DNA from: Chitinophaga sp. YR627
GTDB taxonomy: Bacteria > Bacteroidota > Bacteroidia > Chitinophagales > Chitinophagaceae
Length of the DNA: 64,000 nucleotides
Assembly (NCBI RefSeq): GCF_900114995.1
Contig: NZ_FOUX01000004.1
Coordinates: forward strand, 62,001 to 126,000
Reading direction: 5' to 3'
The notes beneath the pieces were generated by a model that ran no database searches, was not told the origin of the DNA, and was given only the letters and a program-made list of their open reading frames with translations. The position numbers were made by a program, and so were the translations under genes. Shown here piece by piece: positions 1-8,848 of this stretch; within the stretch, counting starts at the first letter, position 1, and each line of letters begins with the position of its first letter.

Positions 1-891
1 CGCAACCGCCAGTGGGAATTCGGCATTCAGCTGCTGAAAGCCATGGGATATGACATGAATGCCGGCCGCCAGGATATATCAGAACACCCTTTCACGACCA
101 GCTTTAATCCGCAGGATGTAAGGGTCACCACCCGCATCGATGAGAACGATTTTGGGAACATGACCTGGAGCTGTATTCATGAAGGTGGTCACGCATTATA
201 CGAACAGGGACTGGACCCGGAAGCCTACGGACTTCCATCCGGCGAAGCAACCAGCCTGGGTATCCATGAATCACAATCAAGATTATGGGAGAATAATGTA
301 GGTCGTAGCATCGCCTTCTGGGAACATCATTATCCACAGTTACAGCAGGTATTCCCGGATAACCTGGGTAAAGTGAGTCTGAGAGACTTTTACAAAGCCA
401 TCAACCTGGTACAGCCTTCGCTGATCCGCACGGAAGCAGACGAACTGACCTATCATTTTCATGTAATGGTGAGATATGAAATTGAGAAGGGATTACTGGA
501 CGGGACTTATAAAACATCCGAACTCCGGGAGGTCTGGAATAACTATTATAAAGAATTCCTGCATGTAACAGTACCCAATGACACGCAGGGCGTATTACAG
601 GATATACACTGGTCTCATGGCAGCTTCGGTTATTTCCCCACCTACTCCCTGGGTAGCTTCTATGCGGCACAGTTCTTTGCCGCCGCACAGGAGCAGTTAC
701 CTGACCTGAGCGGACAGATTGCCAAAGGAGAATACAGCGAATTGCTGACATGGTTACGCCAACAGGTACACCGCCACGGCCGTAGCTTTACCTCCAATGA
801 ACTATGTGAGAAAATAACCGGACAACCACTGAACTTCAAATATTTTCTGGACTATGCGACGCAGAAATTCGGAGATATCTACGGACTATAA
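1..891 (+). CDS. Carboxypeptidase Taq (M32 family metallopeptidase), 5' end cut by window
   Basis: Zinc carboxypeptidase of the M32 family, which removes C-terminal amino acids from peptides, probably in the cytoplasm. The frame is open from base 1, so the start lies outside the window; the first ATG inside (position 43) is internal. The M32 signature motifs appear in order: HPF, a DxRxTTR-like segment, HEGGH (zinc-binding HExxH, nucleotides 178-192), HESQS with the third ligand Glu, IRTEADE, and GVLQDIHW near the C terminus. The family is about 500 residues long; some 296 are present here, so roughly the N-terminal 40 percent is missing. The 3' end overlaps the convergent rhodanese-thioredoxin gene by 6 bp. 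Family assignment is secure; the physiological substrate is unknown. Confidence 0.93.
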   Translation, partial: RNRQWEFGIQLLKAMGYDMNAGRQDISEHPFTTSFNPQDVRVTTRIDENDFGNMTWSCIHEGGHALYEQGLDPEAYGLPSGEATSLGIHESQSRLWENNVGRSIAFWEHHYPQLQQVFPDNLGKVSLRDFYKAINLVQPSLIRTEADELTYHFHVMVRYEIEKGLLDGTYKTSELREVWNNYYKEFLHVTVPNDTQGVLQDIHWSHGSFGYFPTYSLGSFYAAQFFAAAQEQLPDLSGQIAKGEYSELLTWLRQQVHRHGRSFTSNELCEKITGQPLNFKYFLDYATQKFGDIYGL

Positions 892-1554
892 CTTCTCGTA
901 GACACCCTGTTTGCGCCACACTTCCCTGCCGTCTTTATACAAAATGAAAGTAGGCAGGGAAGTCGCTTTTATAGACTGCATCACTTCCTGGTCACGGCCA
1001 CCATCCACTTTCAGCAGACGTACTGTTTTGTGTTCAGACAGATACGATTCCAGCACAGGAGCCATCTTACGGCAGGGAGGACACCATTCTGCCCCTACAT
1101 CCACCAGTACCTCTCCTTTGGCAATGTCTGAACGGAATGCATCCACCGCCATCTGTTTTACTTCAGTCGCACCCTCTACCGGCTGACCTGCCTGTTTCCA
1201 GGCATTAATACCGCCTTCCAGCTCTATTACCTTTTTAAACCCATTGTCACGCATCCAGCTGGCAGCTTTTGCACTACGACCCCCACTCAGACAATAGATG
1301 TAAACAGTCTGGTCCTTGTCCAGGTACTTCACCCTGTCCGTAAACTCCTCCTTCTTTGTATAATCCGCCTGCAAAGCGTTGGACAGGTGTCCTGTATTGT
1401 ACTCACCGGCAGTACGTACATCAAAAATCTGTACATGCCCATTTTGGATGGAGTCTTTAAAAACTGTTGCATTTACCTGCTGCGCTTTCACACTGTTTGA
1501 AATGGAAAACAGTAAGCTTCCGAACACTAGGTATATATAATACTTATAAATCAT
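886..1554 (-). CDS. Rhodanese-thioredoxin fusion protein, exported
   Basis: A 222-residue protein with an N-terminal signal-like hydrophobic stretch (about residues 5-24, ending at KAQ). A rhodanese domain follows (about 28-125) with the loop CLSGGRS holding catalytic Cys88, then a thioredoxin domain (about 133-222) with WCPPC (Cys158/Cys161) and a cis-Pro at 201. Rhodaneses carry persulfide sulfur on the active Cys; thioredoxins reduce disulfides. The fusion suggests a periplasmic thiol/persulfide redox protein in which the Trx part could resolve the rhodanese Cys, but this is inference. The ATG at 1554 is the only good start. The gene ends inside the convergent M32 gene (6 bp overlap). No clear -7 box was seen upstream. 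Confidence 0.85.
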   Translation of the reverse strand: MIYKYYIYLVFGSLLFSISNSVKAQQVNATVFKDSIQNGHVQIFDVRTAGEYNTGHLSNALQADYTKKEEFTDRVKYLDKDQTVYIYCLSGGRSAKAASWMRDNGFKKVIELEGGINAWKQAGQPVEGATEVKQMAVDAFRSDIAKGEVLVDVGAEWCPPCRKMAPVLESYLSEHKTVRLLKVDGGRDQEVMQSIKATSLPTFILYKDGREVWRKQGVYEKL

Positions 1555-1773
1555 ACTTTTGTTTTATATTGTTGAGCTTTTATTTTCGTAAGTCTTTCAT
1601 TTTCAGCACAAGCTGGAATAAATTTTGTGATATGCAGGGACAGCCCCCCGACCATTTGTGCAAAGACTTCGTTTGAGCTACGGACAACCAATATTAATAC
1701 ATAATTATTTTTTTATACTTTTTCCTTTTTTTCAACCTGAGCCTGGTCGTCATGGCCTGGCCATATCCGGAAA

Positions 1774-4700
1774 ATGAGACACCATTACCTAAGCCAATTT
1801 ATGCGCTTCCTCCATGCCACAGCATACCTGGTTGTGCTTCTCCTGCTATGCGGAGCTAAGACACAGGCACAAAATACCGTAGCTTTTACTGCCGACAACT
1901 GGAGTGGTTGCGGCGCTGCCTTCGTTCAGTTTGTGAATCAGTCTACACCCGTCGGTACCGCGTCATGGGACTTCGGAGACGGGGGAGCAAGATCGACATT
2001 ATGGAATCCCAGCCGAACATTCAACAGACCTGGTGTTTTCAACGTCGTACTGACTGTCACCTTTCCAAACGGACAAGTAAGCAGCACCCAACATGTTGTA
2101 AACGTCTATCGCAGACCGAATGTTGTCTTTACCACCACCCCTACTACCGGATGTACGCCACTGACTATTAACTTCCGCGACCAGTCAACTGCGGGAGATG
2201 GTACGATTACCGGTATTAACTGGGACTTCGGAGACGGTACCGGCGCCAATGGGGCTACTGCCAGTCACACCTACAACAAAGGCGGCGGTATGATCGCTAC
2301 TTCCATCGTTACCAACAGCTTTGGTTGTACCTCCAGTGCTGAACAGATTCTCGATATTAAACCTACTCCACAGGTTTCATTTACCACCAACACACAAGGT
2401 GGCTGCCGTACGCCGGTAACTGTCAACTTCACCAATACCACAACCATGAACACCGCCGGACCAGTACCAGCCGTGAACTACCTGTGGGATTTCGGAGATG
2501 GTAGCACCAGCACTGACATGCACCCGACGCATGACTACACCACCACCGGCAATTTCTCCGTAAAACTGACGGCATCTACTGCTGATGGCTGTACGCAGAC
2601 CATCAACATGCCCGATTATATAAAGATTGCCACCATGCAGGCGGATTTCAATATCCTGGAAAAAACCTGTACCGGCACTAACATCACTTTCAGGAATACT
2701 ACTTTACCAGCACCAGTATCCGCAACATGGACGTTCTCTGATGGTACAGTAATAAACGCGGTAAATGCGGTAAGATCATTTGCTACTCCTGGTAACTACA
2801 CCGTGACCATGCATGCCGTAACACAAGATGGTTGCGACGCACTGGTTACCAGAAGCTTTACTGTTTCCACACCTCCTACTGTCAATTTCACGATGAACCC
2901 CACCTCTGCGTGTGCGGTGCCGGTGAATATCCAGTTTACCACAACCAGCACAAATGCAAATGGCTGGGCATGGACATTCGGAGATGGTGGCACGGCTACC
3001 ATTCAGAACCCACTGCACAACTTTACCACGGAAGGCGTCTACCCGGTAAAAGTAGTGGCCAGCAATACTGCCGGCTGTCTCGATTCAGCCATCAACTCCA
3101 TCACCATCAGAAAACCTGTACTGACCATCACTGGTCTCAACCGTGGTTGTGTACCTTTTGATGCCAGTCTGACTGCTAACATTGACGTAGCAGATCCGAT
3201 CGTGTCTTACAACTGGGATTTCGGTGATGGCGGCACCTCTACCAATTCAGTCGGCACACATACCTACACTACGCAGGGTAACTATGTCGTAAGGCTGAAT
3301 ATTACCACCAGAGGTGGTTGTACACAAACCGCCACTTACCCGATCAGAGTAGGTACACCGGTAATACCTGATTTTTCTGTTGATAAACCCAATGGTTGTC
3401 AGCCGACCGTTTTCAACTTTACCGACCTGTCCAGGCCACAGGTGCCTGGTATGACATGGCAATGGACATTCGTAGAAAACGGCGCCGCCAACGGTGGTTC
3501 TTCTGTACAGAATCCTTCTTATGTATTCAGCACTATCGGTACGCACGATGTGATCCTGACGGTGGATAACAATGGTTGTACACGTACTATTACCAAACTG
3601 GCCTTTGTAGAAGTATATCCTCCTGCCGCCTTCTTTACCATTGCGGATGTGGATTGTAGCAGACCGCTGACAAGGGTATTTACAGATGCTACCGCCTGGG
3701 GTACCACTCCTACACCAAGAAGTTATTCATGGGATTTTGGAGACGGGACTACAGACAATACGCCTAATCCGACCCATACATGGGCGAATGAAGGCACTTA
3801 TACTGTTGTGCTGACAGTGGATAACGGCAGCTGTACATCCACCTATTCCACAACTGTAAGGTTACTGAACGACAAACCGGTTATTACTGTTGATCAGCAT
3901 GTGATCTGTCGTGGTACTACTGTAAATTTTGCCACCACCTCGGTGATACCAGGTCTTACAACTTCTTACCAATGGACATTCGGCGATGGCGGTACAAACG
4001 CAGGTTCACCGACGCCAGCTTATACCTACAATCAGCCAGGTACCTATAAAGCAGCCCTGACCACTGTAGATATTTATGGTTGTACACACGTGTCAGATTC
4101 TCTCACGATCGATGTGAATGGTTCTGTAGCAGCATTCTCCGCTTCTGCACGCCGATGCAGAGACACTGCCATTACCTTCACCGATGCATCTACCACCCGG
4201 GCCGGTAACACCATCACCTCCTGGACATTTAACTTTGGTGATGGTACACCAAGACAGACATTTACCACCCAACCGGTAGCTGTGCCACATAGTTATGGTG
4301 TTATCAACAACTATCCTGTTACCCTCATCGTAACTGACAATACAGGTTGTATAGATTCTGTTACGCATGTGATCACCATCGACAATATCTCCGCAAAATT
4401 CAGTGCTCCTGATAGTATTGCCTGTCTGAATACACCATTCAGATTCAATAACGAGTCTATCACGGAACCACTGACCTACGCATGGCAATTCGGCGACGGC
4501 GGTGTTAGTACAGACAAAAATCCAACACATACCTATACAATCCCTGGTACTTATACTGTAACACTGGATATTACCAGTACTACAGGTTGTACCGGCCATA
4601 TTGAAACAAAAGACTTCCTGAGAGTACCTAATCCGGTAGCTGACTTTGAAGTACCTGCTGTGGCAGGTGATATTTGTCCGCCGGTAAAAGTGCAGTTCAC

Positions 4701-6648
4701 CAACCACTCTTCTGACTACGTAAAAGTATCCTGGTCATTCGGAGATGGCAGCAGTTCAGATGAAGACAACGCTTTACACAACTATATCAGGCCTGGTACT
4801 TTCCCGGTAACCCTGACGGTTTACTCTGTGGGTGGATGTGCGAGTCCTACAGCAGGTCCTAAGAATATTTCTATCTCCGGTCCGGACGGTAGCTTCGCTA
4901 TCTCACGGGAAAGTGGTTGTGTACCGTTGACCACTTCCATGACGGCTGTATCTCCAACTGCACAGAAATTCATCTGGGACTTTGGAGATGGTTATACTGT
5001 GACTACGACCACTCCTGCTTCCCCCGCTTACACTTATACACAGCCAGGCGTTTATTTCCCTGCGGTATTGCTGGAAGACCAAAGGGGATGTACCGTGCCT
5101 GCTATTGGTAGTCCGAAAGTGATAGTAGATCAGATCAAAGCCGATTTTGGAGCGGATCTTTCGAATGCCTGTGACGGCGGTATCGTGCAGTTCTCCGATT
5201 CAACAAAAGGAGTATCTATCGAGGAAGGAGTACCGGCCACTTATCTGTGGGACTTTGGTATTCCGGGTCGTACAGACGATGTGGGTACAGGACCTAATCC
5301 AAGTTTCTTATATGACGCACCGGGAACTTATTTCGTGAGAATGACAGTGACCAGTCACTATGGATGTGTGGACGCAATAACGAAAACGATCATTATCGAA
5401 CCAAGTCCGTATCCGGAAATCGACACAGTGCCACCTGTATGTGTGGGTACGCCTATTCAGTTGTCAGGACGTGAGATCAGAAATCTGCCGGGAACGACCT
5501 GGAACTGGACGACCAATGGACAGGATTATCCGGGACAGGTACCAGATTCGGTAACCTATGACCAGCCAGGTATTTATCCGGTACAGCTGACGATCACCAG
5601 CGCGAAAGGTACCTGTAGCGCTACCGTGACCAGGGATATTACTGTGGCGCCTTATCCAACCCTTACAACAACACCCGCGGAATCATCTATCTGTCGTGGA
5701 GAGTCTGTAAACCTGCGGGTATTTACAGAGCCAGGAGCAGATATCACGTGGACCAACTATAACATTTCAGATCCGAAGAGTGCTACCCCCGTGGTAACAC
5801 CTGATATCGATACTACTTACCGCGTCACGGTGGTAAACGCGACCGGTTGTGCGGCAAAAGGCAGTGTGAAGATCAGCGTATCGCAACCATTTACTATACA
5901 GGCCAGCAATGCAGATATCTGCGAAGGCAAGTCTGTACAGTTACATGCCAGCGGGGCAGTACGTTATCAGTGGTCACCGGAAACAGGCCTGGACAAAACT
6001 GATGTGGATAATCCGATGGTAACACCGGAATCAACCATCCGCTATCAGATCATCGGGTATGGTAATGACAATTGCTTTACGGATACAGCTACGGCGACGG
6101 TGACAGTGCATTCTGCGCCTATTATCAATGCGGGAGATGACCTTTCTGTGCCGGTGGGTACGACGATACAGTTGCCTGTTACCGGTAGCACGGATATTAC
6201 CAAAATTGAGTGGACACCGGCGACATCCCTGAGTTGTGCAGACTGTCTGACACCGATGGCATCACCAAGAGAGAATACCACTTACATGATCACGGTAAGC
6301 AACGCTTTTGGTTGTACGAGTTCGGATGATGTAACGGTGAACCTGGTATGTTCTTCTGGTGTGGTATTCCTGCCTAACACCTTCTCCCCTAACAATGATG
6401 GTCAGAATGATCTGTTCTACATCAGAGGTAAGGGTATCAAAGTGGCGAAATCATTTAAGATATATAACCGTTGGGGACAACTGGTATTCGAAAGGACCAA
6501 CTTTAACATAGAGGATCCAACTTATGGCTGGGACGGTCGCATGAACGGTCAACCGGCAAATCCGGATGTCTTTGTGTATGTAGCAGAACTGGTATGTGAT
6601 TCCAATGAAGAATTTATGTTAAAAGGAAATGTGATGCTGATCAGGTAA
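1774..6648 (+). CDS. Giant PKD-repeat surface protein with T9SS type B sorting domain
   Basis: A 1624-residue exported protein. It has a signal peptide (about residues 1-33, ending in TQAQ), then about 14-15 PKD/Ig-like repeats recognisable by W[DTQ]FGDG motifs, each repeat typically with a Gly-Cys or Asn-Gly-Cys near its end. Two or three Ig-like domains follow, then a C-terminal gliding-motility-associated domain (about the last 90 residues) with FSPNNDGQND, YNRWGQ and WDGR motifs. This C-terminal family (TIGR04131, type B CTD) directs export by the type IX secretion system. PKD-rich proteins of this size act as adhesins or SprB-like filaments; which surface or polymer is bound cannot be read here. 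A PorP/SprF gene follows 31 bp downstream, the usual partner arrangement. Confidence 0.9.
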   Translation: MRHHYLSQFMRFLHATAYLVVLLLLCGAKTQAQNTVAFTADNWSGCGAAFVQFVNQSTPVGTASWDFGDGGARSTLWNPSRTFNRPGVFNVVLTVTFPNGQVSSTQHVVNVYRRPNVVFTTTPTTGCTPLTINFRDQSTAGDGTITGINWDFGDGTGANGATASHTYNKGGGMIATSIVTNSFGCTSSAEQILDIKPTPQVSFTTNTQGGCRTPVTVNFTNTTTMNTAGPVPAVNYLWDFGDGSTSTDMHPTHDYTTTGNFSVKLTASTADGCTQTINMPDYIKIATMQADFNILEKTCTGTNITFRNTTLPAPVSATWTFSDGTVINAVNAVRSFATPGNYTVTMHAVTQDGCDALVTRSFTVSTPPTVNFTMNPTSACAVPVNIQFTTTSTNANGWAWTFGDGGTATIQNPLHNFTTEGVYPVKVVASNTAGCLDSAINSITIRKPVLTITGLNRGCVPFDASLTANIDVADPIVSYNWDFGDGGTSTNSVGTHTYTTQGNYVVRLNITTRGGCTQTATYPIRVGTPVIPDFSVDKPNGCQPTVFNFTDLSRPQVPGMTWQWTFVENGAANGGSSVQNPSYVFSTIGTHDVILTVDNNGCTRTITKLAFVEVYPPAAFFTIADVDCSRPLTRVFTDATAWGTTPTPRSYSWDFGDGTTDNTPNPTHTWANEGTYTVVLTVDNGSCTSTYSTTVRLLNDKPVITVDQHVICRGTTVNFATTSVIPGLTTSYQWTFGDGGTNAGSPTPAYTYNQPGTYKAALTTVDIYGCTHVSDSLTIDVNGSVAAFSASARRCRDTAITFTDASTTRAGNTITSWTFNFGDGTPRQTFTTQPVAVPHSYGVINNYPVTLIVTDNTGCIDSVTHVITIDNISAKFSAPDSIACLNTPFRFNNESITEPLTYAWQFGDGGVSTDKNPTHTYTIPGTYTVTLDITSTTGCTGHIETKDFLRVPNPVADFEVPAVAGDICPPVKVQFTNHSSDYVKVSWSFGDGSSSDEDNALHNYIRPGTFPVTLTVYSVGGCASPTAGPKNISISGPDGSFAISRESGCVPLTTSMTAVSPTAQKFIWDFGDGYTVTTTTPASPAYTYTQPGVYFPAVLLEDQRGCTVPAIGSPKVIVDQIKADFGADLSNACDGGIVQFSDSTKGVSIEEGVPATYLWDFGIPGRTDDVGTGPNPSFLYDAPGTYFVRMTVTSHYGCVDAITKTIIIEPSPYPEIDTVPPVCVGTPIQLSGREIRNLPGTTWNWTTNGQDYPGQVPDSVTYDQPGIYPVQLTITSAKGTCSATVTRDITVAPYPTLTTTPAESSICRGESVNLRVFTEPGADITWTNYNISDPKSATPVVTPDIDTTYRVTVVNATGCAAKGSVKISVSQPFTIQASNADICEGKSVQLHASGAVRYQWSPETGLDKTDVDNPMVTPESTIRYQIIGYGNDNCFTDTATATVTVHSAPIINAGDDLSVPVGTTIQLPVTGSTDITKIEWTPATSLSCADCLTPMASPRENTTYMITVSNAFGCTSSDDVTVNLVCSSGVVFLPNTFSPNNDGQNDLFYIRGKGIKVAKSFKIYNRWGQLVFERTNFNIEDPTYGWDGRMNGQPANPDVFVYVAELVCDSNEEFMLKGNVMLIR

Positions 6649-6679
6649 TCACCTGTCAGCATCTCCCACCCGAATCCAT

Positions 6680-7738
6680 ATGATTATAAAACTTGCCAGC
6701 ATGAGAATGAATTGTAGAAAATTGTTAGTGGCACTGTGCCTATGCAGCACACAAACACTGGTCGCGCAGGATATACACCTGTCCCAGTTCTATGAAACTC
6801 CAATTTTACGCAATCCGGCCCTGATCGGTTTATTCCATGGGGATTACCGTGTCCAGGCCGTATACCGGAATCAGTGGAACAGTGTCACGATTCCTTATCA
6901 GACAGGCGCTTTAAGTGCGGAACTGAAATTTCCTGTAGGCAATAGCGAGGACTTTGTCACGGGGGGGCTTCAGTTCACCTATGACAGGGCGGGTACTGCC
7001 CGCCTGCAATCCGTGCAGGTATTGCCGGCCATCAATTACCACAAATCCCTGAGCCAGGACAGGAACATGTTCCTGTCTGTAGGTTTTACGGGCGGTATTG
7101 TACAGCGGCAGTTTGATCAGTCAAAAGTGACATTTAACAACCAGTATACCGGCGGACAGTTTGATCCGACGGCGCCTACCGGAGAGGAAGGCCGGCTGGC
7201 ACTGAGAGGATATTCCTATCTGGATGCCGGTGCGGGTCTGAGCTTTAGCAGTAGTCTTGGCGAGAACGAAGACATTAATTATTATATCGGAGCAGGTATT
7301 TTCCACTTTAACCGGCCAAAGCTGTCCTTTTATAAAGACGGGACGGTAGCGCTGGACCCAAAGTTCACGGTCAATGCCGGTATTACGGTCCCTTTACAGG
7401 AGCGGTTGAAACTGATCGCACAGTATAATGAGATCCATATGGGGACGTATGCTGAGTACCTGGGAGGTGCATTACTGGGCTATAGTCTGTATGATGAGGG
7501 GCTGGAAAGTACCCGTGCATTTTACGTAGGCGCCTATATGCGTTACAAGGATGCGATCATTCCTTCTTTCCGCCTGGATATGGAAAAATATGAGGTGGGG
7601 TTCACTTATGATGTTAATATTTCCAGTCTGAAACCGGCTACCAACGGATTTGGCGGCTTTGAAGTATCACTGGTATTCAAAGGATTCCTGAACAGCCGTA
7701 ACAGTACAATGGATGCTGTACACTGTCCAAGGTTCTAA
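6680..7738 (+). CDS. PorP/SprF family type IX secretion outer-membrane protein
   Basis: A 352-residue outer-membrane beta-barrel protein of the PorP/SprF family. Signal peptide at the N terminus; the mature protein begins near AQDIHLSQFYETPILRNPA, a typical opening for this family (QD.H.SQF...P...NPA). These proteins are needed for secretion or surface attachment of specific type B CTD cargos, as SprF is for SprB. It lies 31 bp after the giant PKD protein on the same strand, so the two are probably one operon and this is its dedicated partner. Starts at 6701 or 6707 (MNCRKLLV) would give a shorter, more ordinary signal peptide than the one given. A second family member is at 20341-21366. Confidence 0.88.
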   Translation: MIIKLASMRMNCRKLLVALCLCSTQTLVAQDIHLSQFYETPILRNPALIGLFHGDYRVQAVYRNQWNSVTIPYQTGALSAELKFPVGNSEDFVTGGLQFTYDRAGTARLQSVQVLPAINYHKSLSQDRNMFLSVGFTGGIVQRQFDQSKVTFNNQYTGGQFDPTAPTGEEGRLALRGYSYLDAGAGLSFSSSLGENEDINYYIGAGIFHFNRPKLSFYKDGTVALDPKFTVNAGITVPLQERLKLIAQYNEIHMGTYAEYLGGALLGYSLYDEGLESTRAFYVGAYMRYKDAIIPSFRLDMEKYEVGFTYDVNISSLKPATNGFGGFEVSLVFKGFLNSRNSTMDAVHCPRF

Positions 7739-7804
7739 ACTTATGTACCAATTGCTATCTTTACACCGACTTGATAAACTCATAACCTTTATAAAGAATA
7801 ACAG

Positions 7805-8275
7805 ATGAACGTAACAGTTGGCGCAAAAGCACCCTCTTTTTCACTGCTGAATACCGAAAAACAGAAAGTATCCCTGGAAGACTTCAAAGGTCAGAACCTG
7901 GTAATTCTGTTCTTCCCATTGGCATTTACAAGCGTATGTACAGCAGAACTCTGCAGTATAAGAGATAACATCGGTACTTATAACGACCTGAATACAGCCG
8001 TTGTAGGTATTTCTGTGGATTCTCCTTTCACCCTGGGTAAATTCAAGGCTGAGCAGAACCTGAACTTCCCGTTGCTGTCCGACTTCAATAAAGACATTTC
8101 TCAGGCATACGGTGCATTTTATGAGAATTTCGTCCTGGATCTGAAGGGTGTTTCTAAAAGATCAGCGTTTGTGGTAGACAAGGAAGGTGTTGTCAGATAT
8201 GCGCAGGTGTTAGAGTCAGCAGGTGACCTGCCTGATTTTGAAGCAGTTAAAAACACGCTGAACGGTCTGCAATAA
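7805..8275 (+). CDS. Peroxiredoxin (AhpC/TSA family)
   Basis: A 156-residue peroxiredoxin of the AhpC/TSA superfamily that reduces hydroperoxides with a peroxidatic cysteine; cytoplasmic, no signal peptide. The motif FFPLAFTSVCTAELC holds the peroxidatic Cys (about residue 45, VCT) and a second Cys five residues on (ELC), the arrangement of AhpE or atypical 2-Cys-like enzymes. A conserved Arg is in AFVVDKEGVVRYA-type context near the C terminus. Length is normal for a compact 1-Cys/AhpE-type member. It is preceded by 66 bp of intergenic DNA and followed by a strong hairpin terminator at 8311-8351, so it is probably transcribed alone. Confidence 0.88.
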   Translation: MNVTVGAKAPSFSLLNTEKQKVSLEDFKGQNLVILFFPLAFTSVCTAELCSIRDNIGTYNDLNTAVVGISVDSPFTLGKFKAEQNLNFPLLSDFNKDISQAYGAFYENFVLDLKGVSKRSAFVVDKEGVVRYAQVLESAGDLPDFEAVKNTLNGLQ

Positions 8276-8310
8276 AAAATAACCGGAAGCGTTAAATTTT
8301 TTCAAAAAAT

Positions 8311-8351
8311 AATGGCAAGCCTTCTTATTTGGCTTGCCATTTGTTATTTTT
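8311..8351 (+). terminator. Rho-independent terminator after peroxiredoxin gene
   Basis: Perfect 11-bp stem AATGGCAAGCC (8311-8321) and GGCTTGCCATT (8331-8341) with a 9-nt loop, followed by a T-rich run to 8351. An extended reading frame of the next gene would start at 8312, inside this hairpin, which argues against that start. Confidence 0.88.
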
Positions 8352-8400
8352 ACACAAGACGATATTGTGGAATAAATCAGGTGATATTTGAAAAAATCTT

Positions 8401-8408
8401 TATCTTTG
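8401..8408 (+). promoter_or_regulatory. -7 box of T9SS sorting-domain gene, start-proximal
   Basis: TATCTTTG fits the Bacteroidota -7 consensus TAnnTTTG. Only 5 nt separate it from the ATG at 8414, so transcription would begin at or within 1-2 nt of the start codon (possible leaderless mRNA). No convincing -33 TTG at the usual 17-21 nt spacing. Confidence 0.55.
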
Positions 8409-8413
8409 CGAGT

Positions 8414-8764
8414 ATGTGGAAAACCTCTACACTCTTATTTTCTTGCTTCTTTTGCCTATTATCCCTCGTAGGTAAAGCACAAAGCGCCAAAACCACTCCA
8501 TTTTCTGATGGGGGCAATAAACTCGTGAAGGCGTATCCCAATCCGGCTAGCAGCAGGATCAATTTCGAATTACAGAACAATAACGAGCAAGGATACGAGA
8601 TTATTGTATTCAATTTTCTCGGAAAGAGGATCGATCAGATAAAAAACCTGAACGCACGTACTACAGTTGAACTGGATAAATATTACAGTGGTCTATATAT
8701 TTTCCAATTGAGGGATAAACAGGGTAACCTGGTGGAATCGGGAAAGTTCAATGTCGTCAAGTAA
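8414..8764 (+). CDS. Small exported protein consisting almost only of a T9SS type A sorting domain
   Basis: A 116-residue protein: signal peptide (about 1-22, ending GKAQ), a spacer of about 15 residues, then a type A (Por secretion) sorting domain of about 75 residues with KAYPNPASSRINFEL, a central VFNFLGKR strand and YSGLYIFQLRDKQG near the end. Type A CTDs normally sit behind a much larger catalytic or adhesive cargo; here no cargo domain remains. The ATG at 8414 was chosen over an upstream start at 8312 because the latter lies in the terminator of the previous gene and because a signal peptide begins at 8414. Function unknown. Confidence 0.8.
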   Translation: MWKTSTLLFSCFFCLLSLVGKAQSAKTTPFSDGGNKLVKAYPNPASSRINFELQNNNEQGYEIIVFNFLGKRIDQIKNLNARTTVELDKYYSGLYIFQLRDKQGNLVESGKFNVVK

Positions 8765-8796
8765 TATGACTAAATAATTCTCCTTTAAGGAATATA

Positions 8797-8829
8797 AAAA
8801 AGGGCTCGTTTAAAAAACGGGCCCTTTTT
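8797..8829. terminator. Bidirectional terminator between convergent genes
   Basis: Arms AAAAAGGGCTCGTTT (8797-8811) and AAACGGGCCCTTTTT (8815-8829) pair over 15 positions with one G-U wobble and a 3-nt loop. A/T tracts on both sides allow it to serve the sorting-domain gene (+) and the convergent rlmI-like gene (-). Confidence 0.88.
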
Positions 8830-8848
8830 CGTGTATCGTCATACACCA

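Noticed and set aside
8312..8413. N-terminal extension of the T9SS sorting-domain gene
   Set aside because: Would start inside the terminator hairpin and run through the -7 box; the signal peptide starts at 8414.
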